From Poecilobothrus nobilitatus (Eukaryota; Arthropoda; Insecta; Diptera; Dolichopodidae): 64,000 bases of DNA. The position numbers and the translations under genes were made by a program. Location: NCBI GenBank assembly GCA_947095535.1, contig OX352772.1:100535956-100599955 (forward strand), in the 5' to 3' direction. Under the pieces are notes generated by a model that had not been told where the DNA came from, did no database searches, and worked only from the letters and a program-made list of their open reading frames with translations. Numbering within the stretch: the stretch's first letter is position 1; every line of letters starts with the position of its first letter. Shown here one piece after another: positions 49,145-59,658 of this stretch.

Positions 49145-49444
49145 ATGACATGTGCTCTAGTAGATTTATCGTTCTGTACGGACAATAACAATACAATATT
49201 TGTAAAAAATATTGCTGTGGCTGGTATAAAAGGAAAATGTAAAACTATTGTAAAAGAATTAAAGTATAAATTTCCTGTCAGAGATTTGAAAAAAACAGAT
49301 CTTGAGAGTTATTCTTTTGGACATATCGATAACGAAAAAATAACTAATAACTTAATAAATTTGCTTGAAAATTTCGATATAGTCTTCACAAATGGAAAAC
49401 TTAAAGCAGAATTTTTGATAACATTTATACGAGGAAATACTTGA
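49145..49444 (+). CDS. 99-codon Polinton ORF, distant paralogue of 52350-52682
   Basis: Open from ATG (MTCALVDLSFCTDNNNTIFV) to stop. Pattern: LVDLSF near the N-terminus, a short beta-rich part, a KFPVRDLKK-type element, and FDIVFTNGKLKAEFL near the end. The minus-strand ORF at 52350-52682 has the same order (VVDLQF, KAPYSFEEL, FDVVYVKGYQKKEFL). The D-x-Q/S start and the V-x-G-x-x-K ending recall a nuclease-like fold but this is not established. It sits between the capsid and protease genes, so it is probably expressed with them. Confidence 0.6.
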   Translation: MTCALVDLSFCTDNNNTIFVKNIAVAGIKGKCKTIVKELKYKFPVRDLKKTDLESYSFGHIDNEKITNNLINLLENFDIVFTNGKLKAEFLITFIRGNT

Positions 49445-49472
49445 CTAATTGATATTTCACGTTTGCAAGATA

Positions 49473-49976
49473 ATGAATACACTTCAGATTTCAAAGGTTC
49501 TGAAATGTAATAAGTTAACACATAAAATATTTAGAGGCGTTTATGCTCTTGATAAATTACCAAAACAAGTTTTAAAACCTAGTATTTTGGTGGTAAATAC
49601 CGATAATTCTAATGAAATTTTCCAAATGAATCAAAATATTCTGCACACCCTTGAACTGGAACAAATATTGCTAACCAATGTGTTCCCTCATTGGTTAGCA
49701 ATATTTGTTCCAGTTCAAGGGTGTGCAGAATATTTTGATTCATTTGGAAATCCTCCGTTTCACAATGAGATTATAAAATTTCTACAAAATCAATCAACAT
49801 GTTTTGTTTTTAACAATAAGCGTTTACAAAGTAATTTAACATCTGTTTGTGGACATTATTGTTGTGTATATCTATGGATGCGAAGTTCCCGTAAAATCAT
49901 AAAATATTTTCTTAATTTATTCGATACATCATTCCCACTTAAAAACGATAAAAAAATACAAAGAATATCTCGATAA
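49473..49976 (+). CDS. PRO: Adenain-like cysteine protease with internal inverted duplication
   Basis: 167 codons from ATG 49473 (MNTLQISKVLKCNKLTHKIF). Family C5-type maturation protease: His in FPHWLAIFVP, Asp in YFDSFGNPP and Cys in CGHYCCVYL, in the right order. It would cleave virion proteins. Just before the His motif lies a 62-bp arm that is the exact reverse complement of the DNA encoding the His-Asp region, adding residues (about NEIFQMNQNILHTLELEQ) foreign to the family. The frame is nevertheless open to the end. The usual length is near 150-200, so the insertion is tolerated in length but likely harms folding. Start chosen because family members begin just before the ISK/L-type helix. 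Confidence 0.85.
   Translation: MNTLQISKVLKCNKLTHKIFRGVYALDKLPKQVLKPSILVVNTDNSNEIFQMNQNILHTLELEQILLTNVFPHWLAIFVPVQGCAEYFDSFGNPPFHNEIIKFLQNQSTCFVFNNKRLQSNLTSVCGHYCCVYLWMRSSRKIIKYFLNLFDTSFPLKNDKKIQRISR
49619..49750. repeat. Perfect 62-bp inverted repeat, 8-nt spacer
   Basis: Arms 49619-49680 and 49689-49750 are exactly complementary; the spacer is TGTTCCCT. The right arm is the original protease coding sequence (it encodes the conserved His and Asp motifs). The left arm is its inverted copy. RNA from here would form a hairpin of 62 pairs. Confidence 0.97.
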
Positions 49977-50053
49977 ATTTTTAAAAAAAGTGAAAGAAAA
50001 CCTATAAATAGAAAATACTAAAATAGAATTCATCAGTTAAAACAAAAAAAAAA

Positions 50054-51603
50054 CGAGGAAGAATACAGTTCACTTTGTCAACTCTTAGATACCCGTACGA
50101 ACCGTTAGTATGTTCACAGCCTGTGACTCTGCTTACAATATTATTTTTTTAATATTTTAGTATTTTAAAATAATTTGGGTGAATTTTATAATTTCTAGAA
50201 CTATGGGTTGTAGATATATTCAAACTATATGTTTATACATTCTTCAAAAACAAATTCTAACCTTCCACATAACGATTATCAATCCAAAACTTTTTCAAAT
50301 ATTCTATAGTACCATTTAATACTAAGCGGTAAATGTATATTAAATGTACTTAGTACAAAATAATAAATATAATTTTAAATATTATATTATATTATATTTA
50401 AATATTTCATTGACAGAATAATTTCTTATAAGTACAATAAAATACATATGTATGTAAATACGGCGCTATATAATATACATATATACTCTTATCATTCATT
50501 CACTAGTGACATATACGATATATTGTAAATAAACATGATATTATATAAGTATGTATATATATCAATATCATATAAATAAAAATTCTTCAAGCAACCGTTA
50601 TGTTGTTTATTCATTTACATTTTTATGTACTACGCATTATATCCTCAACAATTTCAAATTATCGAGTAAAATAAAATGCGAAAAATTTGTTAGAAAATTT
50701 TAAAAAATTAAATAACACTTTCATGAATTATAAAGTAACCCTATATTATTAAAAAAAGTTGTTAACAGAAATAAGAGTATGATGTTGAAGCTTTAATTTT
50801 TGTGTATTACTTCAAAAAAATTTTAACAGGTGTTCAAGTTACAGGTGTTTAAAAATTGAAAATTTTCAGTTTTTGACCCCTTACAGCTCCTAAACGGGGA
50901 GTGATACAAAAAAAATTTCTGAAATGACTCATACTTATTTTCAAAGATCTAACTTCTGTCAAAACTTCAAGTTTCCAACTTAAACCGTTTAGAAGATAGA
51001 AGGGTTAAATGATTTTGCAAAATTTTAGTTTCGCATAACGGTAAATTAAGACACCGTATGCCACAAAAATATATTTATTGTATATATACTTTTAAAGCTA
51101 ATAAAAGTAGTAATCGTTTGGCGTTTTCAAAATGAAGCTATACTTGTGCTATAACAATTTAAATATAGAGCTTTTTTGAACCTTTGGGGAGCTGTAGCTC
51201 TGTAATGGGTAGGGGTACAAAAAAAGTTATTAAAAATAAAATTAATATTTTTGTGACATCTATCAGCAGTGAAAATTTCATAGCTCTATTTCAAAAAAAA
51301 TGTGAGGATCTAAAAATTAGGTGTTCGAGAGCTACCCTAAGGTTTGGTCCAAACTCAACCAATAAAAATAGGGAACCTACAAATTACTCCCAGAAAATTT
51401 TGTGTAAATTTCAAGATTCTAGCTTTCTTAGTTTTTGAGTTAGCGTGCTGACGGACGGACGGACGGACGGACATGGCTCAAAAGTCTTAGAATTTTTTTC
51501 TGATCCGATCCATACCTTTGAAGGTATATCTAGCTCGCTTATTTCGAGGTGTTACAAACGGAGGAGTAATTTTATTATACCCGATCCTATCGTACGGGTA
51601 TAA
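50054..51603 (-). mobile_element. Helentron-like element, copy D (1550 bp)
   Basis: Same ends as copies A-C (CGAGGAAGAATACAG ... CGTACGGGTATAA on the plus strand). It inserted in an A-rich run; in minus sense the 3' flank is T. It lies between the protease gene and the 193-codon ORF, ending 3 bp before that ORF's ATG. Confidence 0.75.
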
Positions 51604-51606
51604 AAA

Positions 51607-52188
51607 ATGGAGCGGTCTACAAATTCAGAAGTATTTAAAACAGAAAAAGGTGAGCCACCGCAGAACCTTTTATTAAGCTATATTTATTTTTTGGATAAAA
51701 AACGAACAATAAAAATTCAAATTGGATTTAATATTGAAAATTTTGCTGGATCAATAATTTTCCAACGACAAAACAAATTTATAAGCGAAATGAATTATTT
51801 GGAATGGTATACATTTTATCATGATTTTAAAAACAGTCACGCAAAATTAAATTCAAAAGGATTTTTGTTAACATTTAATCATACAGAGCGCACTAAAAGC
51901 GCACTTACATTGCAGCTAGATGAGTACACTCGTTTTTGTCTCATGCTAGATTTTATACAAGCAGTGTCATATAACAATGGAGCTGAACTTAATACACGAG
52001 AATATGTATTCAAATATTTTGATAGATGTATCGCAAAGAATAAATTAAGATTGGAACAAGAAGATTTCTACATTTCAATGAATTTACACATAGCTCAGTG
52101 TAACTATTCTAGACTATTTTATGAAATACCTATGTTTCTGTCAGAAAAATTATCTTGGTCAACAATAAATAAAACAAATATTTTTTAA
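51607..52188 (+). CDS. 193-codon Polinton ORF, unrecognised
   Basis: Intact, starts MERSTNSEVFKTEKGEPP. It contains YIYFLDKKRTIKIQIGFNIE, MNYLEWYTFYHDFKN and a second helical half (DEYTRFCLMLDFIQAV, REYVFKYFDRC). No motif lets me name a function. Positioned between PRO and POLB as a Polinton-specific accessory gene. The Helentron-like copy D ends 3 bp upstream, so any original promoter directly before it has been displaced by 1.55 kb. That the frame is still open suggests a recent insertion. Confidence 0.6.
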   Translation: MERSTNSEVFKTEKGEPPQNLLLSYIYFLDKKRTIKIQIGFNIENFAGSIIFQRQNKFISEMNYLEWYTFYHDFKNSHAKLNSKGFLLTFNHTERTKSALTLQLDEYTRFCLMLDFIQAVSYNNGAELNTREYVFKYFDRCIAKNKLRLEQEDFYISMNLHIAQCNYSRLFYEIPMFLSEKLSWSTINKTNIF

Positions 52189-52349
52189 AACCAATTATTT
52201 TCTTTTATTAAATACATATACAAATTCATACAATTTTTTACAGCACATCTTTTTAAATTTTCAGTTATGTTATGGTGAGCGCAAATGGTTATGAAATTCC
52301 TTAGTTTCTGAAGAGATGGAATGTCATTATCTAAATTGATAACTTCTAC

Positions 52350-52682
52350 TTAACTGGAAACAAACTTATCTAAAAATTCCTTTTTCTGGTACCCCTTTAC
52401 GTAAACGACATCGAATGAATTTAAATTTTCCTTTAAAATATTTCTAATCGCTAAATATTCTATAAATCCATCATCCCAGTCAAGCCCATTTATTTGCATT
52501 CTATTGAATTTATTCTGCTGTTTAACATCACTATTTAACTCTTCGAACGAGTAAGGTGCTTTAAACATAAACAGCTTTGGTATCAGCGACCTTTCAGCTA
52601 TCAAAGCAAATTCCTTCAAGAAATATTGCTTATTATTTCCAACAATAAACTGTAGATCAACTACTGCCTTCCTGCTGCTCAT
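52350..52682 (-). CDS. 110-codon minus-strand ORF, paralogue of 49145-49444
   Basis: Open from ATG (MSSRKAVVDLQFIVGNNKQY). Motifs in order: VVDLQF, FLKEFAL, FMFKAPYSFEEL, GLDWDDGFIEYL and FDVVYVKGYQKKEFLDKF. I have a general memory of this pattern in insect mobile-element and small-virus proteins but cannot name the family. Convergent with the 193-codon ORF (161 bp apart) and oriented like the spliced ORF to its right. Confidence 0.6.
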   Translation of the reverse strand: MSSRKAVVDLQFIVGNNKQYFLKEFALIAERSLIPKLFMFKAPYSFEELNSDVKQQNKFNRMQINGLDWDDGFIEYLAIRNILKENLNSFDVVYVKGYQKKEFLDKFVSS

Positions 52683-53278
52683 TTTGTGTCTTACTATATT
52701 AAAAAAAACCTTGAAAACCTTGACTTGAAAACCTTAACTTGAAAACCTCTAATTTGTACCTAATACGATTTTAAAAAGAGAGGAAAAAAAGAGGGAACCC
52801 CTAGGGCCCCTTGCCCCTATGGGAAGGGAGCCATTAGCAGAAGCATAAAACGATACCGGACCCTCAAGGACCGATGCCGGAACTTGGGGGTATATTTCGG
52901 ACCTCTGAGGATCGGACCCTCAAGGACTGACACCGGACCTTGGGGACTATATTTCAGACATCCGGGGACCCTATGCAGAATCAAGAGAGGGGGATCGCCA
53001 GAATTAGGCTCCATTTTAAAGGGGACCGGACCTCAGGGGACCGATATTGAACTTTTTCGGACCGGATATCGGCTCTCTAGAAACAAAGGTTGATTTAAAT
53101 GGATTAACCTGAAAAATATTTGTTTCCAGAAATATAAAATACAAACAATAGTACAATTTAAAATAAATTTTTTTTTTCTCTTATTAAATAGTAAGGTCTT
53201 TATTTTTTTTTTTTATTTCAAGAGTTTCTTTTGGGAATCGATACTAGTCATTGGTATTAACTCGAATAGAGCCATGTT
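52683..53278. other. GC-rich island and AT-rich flank, no supported gene
   Basis: 52800-53090 is strikingly GC-rich for this window. It contains two units of a 56-bp repeat (ggaccctcaagga at 52858 and 52914; then ccgga-cttgggg and tatatttc-gac) and further ggacc/ccgga words to about 53075. Short frames on both strands over it (52817-53014, 52884-53093) are repeat artefacts. 53100-53278 is AT-rich. Confidence 0.6.
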
Positions 53279-53631
53279 TCATCTGGGTTCGTCTCTTCCC
53301 AAAATCTTAATATAGAAACGTACTTTGTTTGATTCGTTTAATTCAGAATCTGTTGACACTTTTTTGTTAAATCTATCCGGCATGTAAAACTTTATTTTTT
53401 CATTATCGAACGGTTCCTTTATCTCACAAAGTAGTGCTTTTTGCCCTCGTTTTGTATCTAAAAATTTAAACGTTATAACTTCATACATCTTGTCTTTGGC
53501 GAGGACATCAATATTTTTAAAAAGTTGCTGTTCACCCTTTCCTAATGCTATTAATTCATTAATGAAAACCTAGAATGTTGAAAATAATAAGGATAACAGA
53601 AATAATATTGATTGAAAAAATATCTTACCAT
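53279..53631 (-). CDS. Small two-exon Polinton ORF with 59-nt intron after the ATG
   Basis: Minus strand. Exon 1 supplies the start codon (53631-53629), directly followed by the donor GTAAGAT. The intron is 53628-53570 (59 nt) and ends TTCTAG. Exon 2 (53569-53279) is in frame with the ATG and gives 97 residues: VFINELIALGKGEQQLF, VITFKFLDTKRGQKALL, KIKFYMPDRFNKKV and a final KILGRDEPR. The beta-rich pattern (short helix, then F-L-D-T-K-x-G-Q-K-A-L-L and F-Y-M-P-x-R-F) resembles small OB-fold-like proteins common in insect mobile elements; ssDNA binding is possible but not shown. The splice is a prediction. Without it the first ATG would be at 53488 and the conserved helix would be lost. Confidence 0.5.
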
Positions 53632-54499
53632 TTTCAATTTATATTTTGAATTGGATTTGATTTTAAATTTATTCGTTTTTCAAAGTAAAGTAAAGAACTA
53701 TTTTGAATTTTCAAAGCATTATATACCTACTGTTTAAAAGCACATACCCACTACTTCTTTTTTTTATAAATATATAATGCATGCATAGTTTCTTTATTCT
53801 GATTAATAAAAAAAAAAAAAAACTGCATAAACTATGTAATTAACAGTTTATATCTAATGCAATAGAACTATGTCAATTATCATGTAATTTCTTAAATAAT
53901 TGCATGATACATATGTACCTTGAATTATTATTTATAGCAACCAGGAACTAAACTAAATTTATTCATAAATTCTTTTGTGAAAACAATAAATCTTTTCATT
54001 AACTTACAAGTTGCGTTTTCAACATTGACTTCAATACGTGACACATCTCAAACTTGATATAAAAATAAAAAAAAATTAATAATACAATGTTGTAAAAAAA
54101 AAAATATATTGATTAAATAATCGTGAGTAGATAATAATTCAATAACACATGGAATTTTCAATGCAACAATTAATTTTTAACAGAATGAAAAAAAAAAAAA
54201 AAAACATTTTTTACTTATACATTACATTGTTGCATTTATTTAAATTTAATTTATTTAATCATTATTCATTTTATTTTTAAAAACACACCTAAAACTTGTA
54301 GCATAGAATTTTAGTCAAGGACTTTTGTAACATTTTTCTATTATTATAAATTGATTTATGACTTCCGCTTTTATTTTATTAATTAATTTCAAGTGAAATA
54401 AAAATATTCCAAATGTATTATTTTTATAGTTTGTGTATACATATATGAATTACATAAAAAAATCTTAAAAATTAACATTATGACATACTTACTGTATTA
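53632..54499. other. AT-rich stretch within the Polinton, no gene
   Basis: Homopolymer-rich A/T sequence (A runs at 53809-53821, 54185-54203). It may include the promoter of the minus-strand ORF to its left. Nothing else visible. Confidence 0.5.
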
Positions 54500-55860
54500 T
54501 TTTTAAATCTTAATAAATCCATTATAACAATTTCAAACAAGGTAGAATGTAAACCAACGGTTTTTAAAAGCGCACATTTCCAAAACTCAATACAAACTGT
54601 TTAGAATTGTGACTTACACAAAAATTTGAAAATTTCATGTAATAAGAAAAAATGTGAAAATAGTACATTTTCGAAATTTTGAGGAGCTATAAGTCCGGAA
54701 TCCTATATAACTAAGAAAAGCCGTTAACACACGTAAAAATATATTATTAAACCTTTAATTTTCATGTCTTGCCGAAGAAAAATTTGTACAGGTGCCTAAG
54801 TTACAGGTGTCTAAAAATAGCAAATTTTCAATTTTTGAGGCGTAATAACTCTTAAAGAGGGGGTGTTACCAAAAAATTTTCTGAGGAAACTAATTCTAAA
54901 AGTTCTTTCTTGTCTCAAAATTTCAGGTTCCTATCTAAAGGGGTGCCGGAGTTATGAAAAAATAAATTTCATGCAAAATGTGGTTTTCACATAATGGTAA
55001 ATTTATATCCTAAATTACAAAATATTACATAATTTTGATATTTTTTTATATAGATAATAAAATTTTAGATCTTCTGGCGGTTTTAGATTGCAAAATTATT
55101 ACGCAGAGCCCGAGATATATACATCTGAAAATGGGGCTTTTTCGCAATTTTGAAGAGCTGCTACTTTGGAACCCTTTACAATTAAAATAAACCTTTAACA
55201 CACGTAAAAATATATTATTGTAGCTTTAATTTTTATATCTTGCAGAAGTAAAATGTGTACAGGTTCCTAAGTTACAGGTGTTTAAAAATAGCAAATTTTC
55301 AATTTTTAAGCCCTAATAGCTCATAAACAGGGGGTGGTCCGAAAAAATTTTCTGAGCAAACTTATACTAATTCTAAAAGTTCTTTCTTGCCTCAAAATTT
55401 CAAGCTTCTATCTAGAAGCGTGCCGGAGTTATGAAAGTAGAAAAATCATGCAAAATTTGGTTTTCACATAACGGTAAATTTAAATACTAAATTTAAAAAA
55501 ATTGTATAATTTTGATATTAATTTACAAAGATAAAAGAAATACCTGTCGAATGACGTTTTCAGATTGAAAAAATCTTAAGCAGAACATAAGATATATGCA
55601 TTTAAAAATAAGGCTTTTTCAAAGTTTGAGGGGCTGTAGCTCCGTAATGGGGGGGGCTACATGAAAAATTTGTTCAACAAAATTATTTTTTTTATGAGAC
55701 CTACCTATGGTTAAAATTTTTTTTCTCTATCTTTAACGGTGTAGAAGTTTTGTAAACAGACGGACGGACGGACGGACGGACAGAGTGAAACTAATAAGCA
55801 CATTTTTTCAAAATTTGTTTGGAAATGTGCTAAAAAGCATAAAAGAATTTGTGTAATTTA
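54500..55860 (-). mobile_element. Diverged Helentron-like relative with internal duplication
   Basis: Shares blocks with copies A-D in the same order: acaggtg-c-aagttacaggtgt, aaatttt-aattttt, cataa-ggtaaattta, gggctgtagctccgtaatgg, and GGACGGACGGACGGACGG at about 55760. Instead of TACCCG ends it has gcacatttttt ... aaatgtgc near 55798-55833. The body is partly doubled: taacacacgtaaaaatatat at about 54725 and 55195 (offset about 471). The ends are not resolved. It lies directly upstream of POLB and may have removed the POLB start. Confidence 0.5.
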
Positions 55861-55918
55861 AAATCGATTCATAACATAAAGTTATATTAATAGCATAACA
55901 TAAAGTTATTTTTTATAA

Positions 55919-58900
55919 AAACAAAAACAAAAAAAAATTAACTCACAAAACAAGAGATCAAAATTAGCTTGTGAAATCTGTTCCAAGGAATTCACAAGAG
56001 CTGATAGCTTGAAAAAACACTTGAAATTGGTACATATTGCTGAAAAAGAAGATTTGTTTTGCACTCCCTGTGGAAAATACATCTCTAAAAAGTTCCAAGC
56101 TGCACATCTGTGTACAAATTCTTATAAAATGAATTCAGCTGAACATCTTACTAAAAATTTACGGAAAATTAACCAGTCTTTTGATGGTAGATTGGAAACA
56201 TACCTGCGCGATAATGAAAATGAAGCGATTTTAAATCCCAGAGAGTTTCTCGATTGTATCAAAAATGAAGTTATTGAGTTACTACAATGCTCAGTAAGAA
56301 AGCATAATGCTATAAAATTTAACCTTGAACTCTTTGGAGATTATATATATTAAGCCGATTGATGACGATGTAGAAAGTTTATCAACCAAATCTTTTCAAA
56401 CCTAAATGAAAATTGCTACACGTGCGGATGATCTTTCTTCTATATATGATAATATAACAGAGAAGATCCAACAACAAACTGAAGAATTTCAGGAAAAAGA
56501 TAGCGGTTGGGCGATAATACAAATTTTGCGTGTTGAAATAAATATAAATAAATATCAACCAATCCGTGGATCATCATATATCGCTCTCCCAAGATCAATT
56601 ATTAGAAGGAGGGCCTGTATAAATGTACGAAATGAAGACGTATACTGTTTCAAGTGGAGTATGATATCAGCTATGCAACGACTTGCATCACAATCTAGTG
56701 AATATGAAACATCATCGTATAAAATTAGTGATATAACATCCCCAACTGTTGATTTAGAATATGGTTATGTACGTCAACTGCATTTTCAGGGTATGTAATT
56801 TCCAGCACAGTTAAGCGAATTACGTATTTTTGAAGAAATTAATGATGATATAAGCATTAATGTTTTTGCATTGGAGTATAAGAATGCAGAACATCAAATT
56901 GTTGGACCTTTTTATATAACCAAAGAAGAAAAACTAAATCATGTAAATCTACTATTACTTGAAAAATATGACTTCCACTTTGTTTATATAAAGCATATCT
57001 CGAAGTTATTACGGAGTTCTATAACTTATCATGAACATCAAATATACATATGTAATTCTTGTTTGCAACATTTCTATGATCCTCAACAGCTTATTATACA
57101 CAAGGACGAGTGTAAGAAAATTGTTGCGATACTTCTTACTGAAGATAACAACACTCTAATATATAAAAATTACCAACAACAAATGGAAACTCCTTATGTG
57201 ATTTATGCTGATGCTGAAAGTATTTTATCACCAATTTTCACATGTAACCCTAATCCAGAAATTTCATCAACTATAAATATAAATAGGCATCTACCAATAG
57301 CATTCTTTGAGTGGTTATGAGGGGTTTGTAGGAGTTGATTGTGGTAAGGAGTTTATAACATCGTTGGTAAATAAATGCACAAACATATTTCAAAATCATC
57401 ACATGGCACCGAAATCAATGGCAAATCTAACATTGGACGAAGAATTACACCAATTAACAGAGAGGAATTGTCACATTTGTAGTAAGTCTTTAGACTATAT
57501 TGATAGAGTAAGAGATCATTGTCACTTTTCAGGTAGATATAGAGGCCCTGCACATTTTTCATGTAACATATTATATAGACGACCTAATTTTTTTCCTATA
57601 TTGAGTTGATTGTGGTAAGGAGTTTATAACATCGTTGGTAAATAAATGCACAAACATATTTCAAAATCATCACATGGCACCGAAATCAATGGCAAATCTA
57701 ACATTGGACGAAGAATTACACCAATTAACAGAGAGGAATTGTCACATTTGTAGTAAGTCTTTAGACTATATTGATAGAGTAAGAGATCATTGTCACTTTT
57801 CAGGTAGATATAGAGGCCCTGCACATTTTTCATGTAACATATTATATAGACGACCTAATTTTTTTCCTATATTTTTCCATAATTTTTCAAAATACGATTG
57901 TCATTTATTGTTTAGGGCCTTGAATGAAATTAAAGGTAATATTGCTGTATTACCTTTAAATAAAGAACTTTACATTTCACTGACCAAACAAATTAGTCTT
58001 GAGGGAGACAATCATTTTTATTTACGTTTTCTTTATAGTTTTAGATTTATGCCCTCAAGCCACTGCAATTATTTAGCACTGCATTATGTAGGAATTTAAA
58101 TAAAGAGAATTTAGAACACGTCGGAAAAGCATTTGATTCTGAGGAAAAATTTGAATTAATGAGGCGGAAAGGAGTTTACCCGTATGAATACATTGATTCG
58201 ATAGAAAAACTTTATGAGGAATGTTTACCACATCAGGAAGCATTTAAGAACCGAATGACAAATACCGCTTGTTCTAATACTGACTATAATCACGCAACTG
58301 CCATAGGCACACATTTTATTGTAAAAATCTCGCGGATTACATGAAAATATACTTAAAAACTGATGTGTTAATATTGACAGATGTTTTTGAAAATTTCCGA
58401 AAAATATGTAGAAAAATTTATGAAAAATCCTACTAATTTTTACACTGCACCGGGCCTTACTTGGGTTGCTATGATAAAATATACAGGTGTTGAGTTAGAG
58501 TTATTAACTGATATTAATATGTACAATTTTTTCCAAAAGGAATTCGTGGTGGTATTAGTCAATGTTCCTTAAGGCATTCAAAAGCCAACAATAAATATAT
58601 GGGGGAATATTATAAAAAAGAAGAATATTCAACATATATTGTTTATTTTGATGCAAATAATTTATATGGCTGGGCAATGTCTCAATATGTACCATATAAA
58701 AGTTTACAGTGGGTTGACAATCCCGATAGTATTAATGTAATAGAAATTCCAGATGATTCGGAAATAGGGTATGTTTTAGAAGTAGATTTAGAATATCCAC
58801 AGAATCTTCATGATATGCATAATGATTTTCCGTTTTGTGCAGAAAATAAAATTCCGATCGGTAGCAAAATACGAAAATTATTGCTTGATCTAAATAATAA

Positions 58901-59658
58901 ATATAAATATGTTATTCATTACCGAAATTTAAAACAATGCCTTCAAAATGGTATAGTACATCAAAAAGTTCATAGAGCTATAAAATTTCAGCAATCTGAT
59001 TGGTTGAAAAAGTACATTGATTTAAATAACATGCACAGAACTAATGCATTAAATAATTTTAAGAAAGACTTTTTTAAATTAATGAATAATGCCGTTTTCG
59101 GAAAAACTATGGAAAATGTTGACAAGAGAGTCAATGTGAAAATAGCTATAAATGGTAATAGAGTTTCTTTAAATTATACTGATACCGACAGTTTCATTTA
59201 TACTATACAAACAGATGATTTTTATTCTGATATACATAAAGATTTAGCCATACATTTTGATACTTCTGATTATACTTCTAAAAACCCATACAAATTCCGT
59301 TTATTAAATAAAAAAAAAACTTGGATTATTTAAAGATGAATTCAACGGTAGAATTGTTTCTGAATTTATTGGTTTTAGATCAAAAATGTATTAGCTTGAA
59401 TCGTTTCAGGGTGATCAGGTAAAAAAGGCAAAAGGTGTGAAAAAATATGTTGTAAATGACCTCAATTTAAATAATTATAAAGACTGTCTATTAAAAAATA
59501 AAATTATATGTAGAGAAATGAATAATTTTAAATCATATTTACATGTAATTTACACTCAAAACTTAAATAAAACAGCTTTAAGTTCTTTAGATAATAAGAG
59601 ATATATATTACATGATAAAATTCATACCCTTGCATGGGGTCATTGTAAATTAAATTAA
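55919..59658 (+). pseudogene. POLB: Protein-primed DNA polymerase B (right copy), multiply broken
   Basis: Replicates the Polinton. In order: C2H2-like fingers (CEICSKEFTRADSLKKHLKL; 55937-56100), a variable region to 56798 (stops at 56352 and 56796-56798; the latter is TCA in the left copy), ExoI VIYADAESIL (57199), a Cys/His module CHICSKSLDY ... RVRDHCHFSGRYRG, ExoII FHNFSKYDCHLLF (57880), ExoIII region TAPGLTWVAMIKYTGVELEL (58450), palm motif A DANNLYGWAMSQ (58660), KLMNNAVFGKTMEN (59080) and motif C NYTDTDSF (59175). About 65 residues between KRVNVKIA and motif C, including the finger motif B, are deleted. A 271-bp tandem duplication shifts the frame at 57603. No ATG was found upstream of the fingers. 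Confidence 0.9.
57332..57873. repeat. 271-bp perfect tandem duplication in POLB
   Basis: 57332-57602 and 57603-57873 read as identical base for base. 271 is not a multiple of 3, so the second copy is out of frame with the first. The left POLB copy has the sequence once. Confidence 0.95.

Noticed and set aside
52817..53093. Pro/Gly/Arg-rich frames on both strands
   Set aside because: They follow from the GC-rich 56-bp repeat; neither shows a domain.
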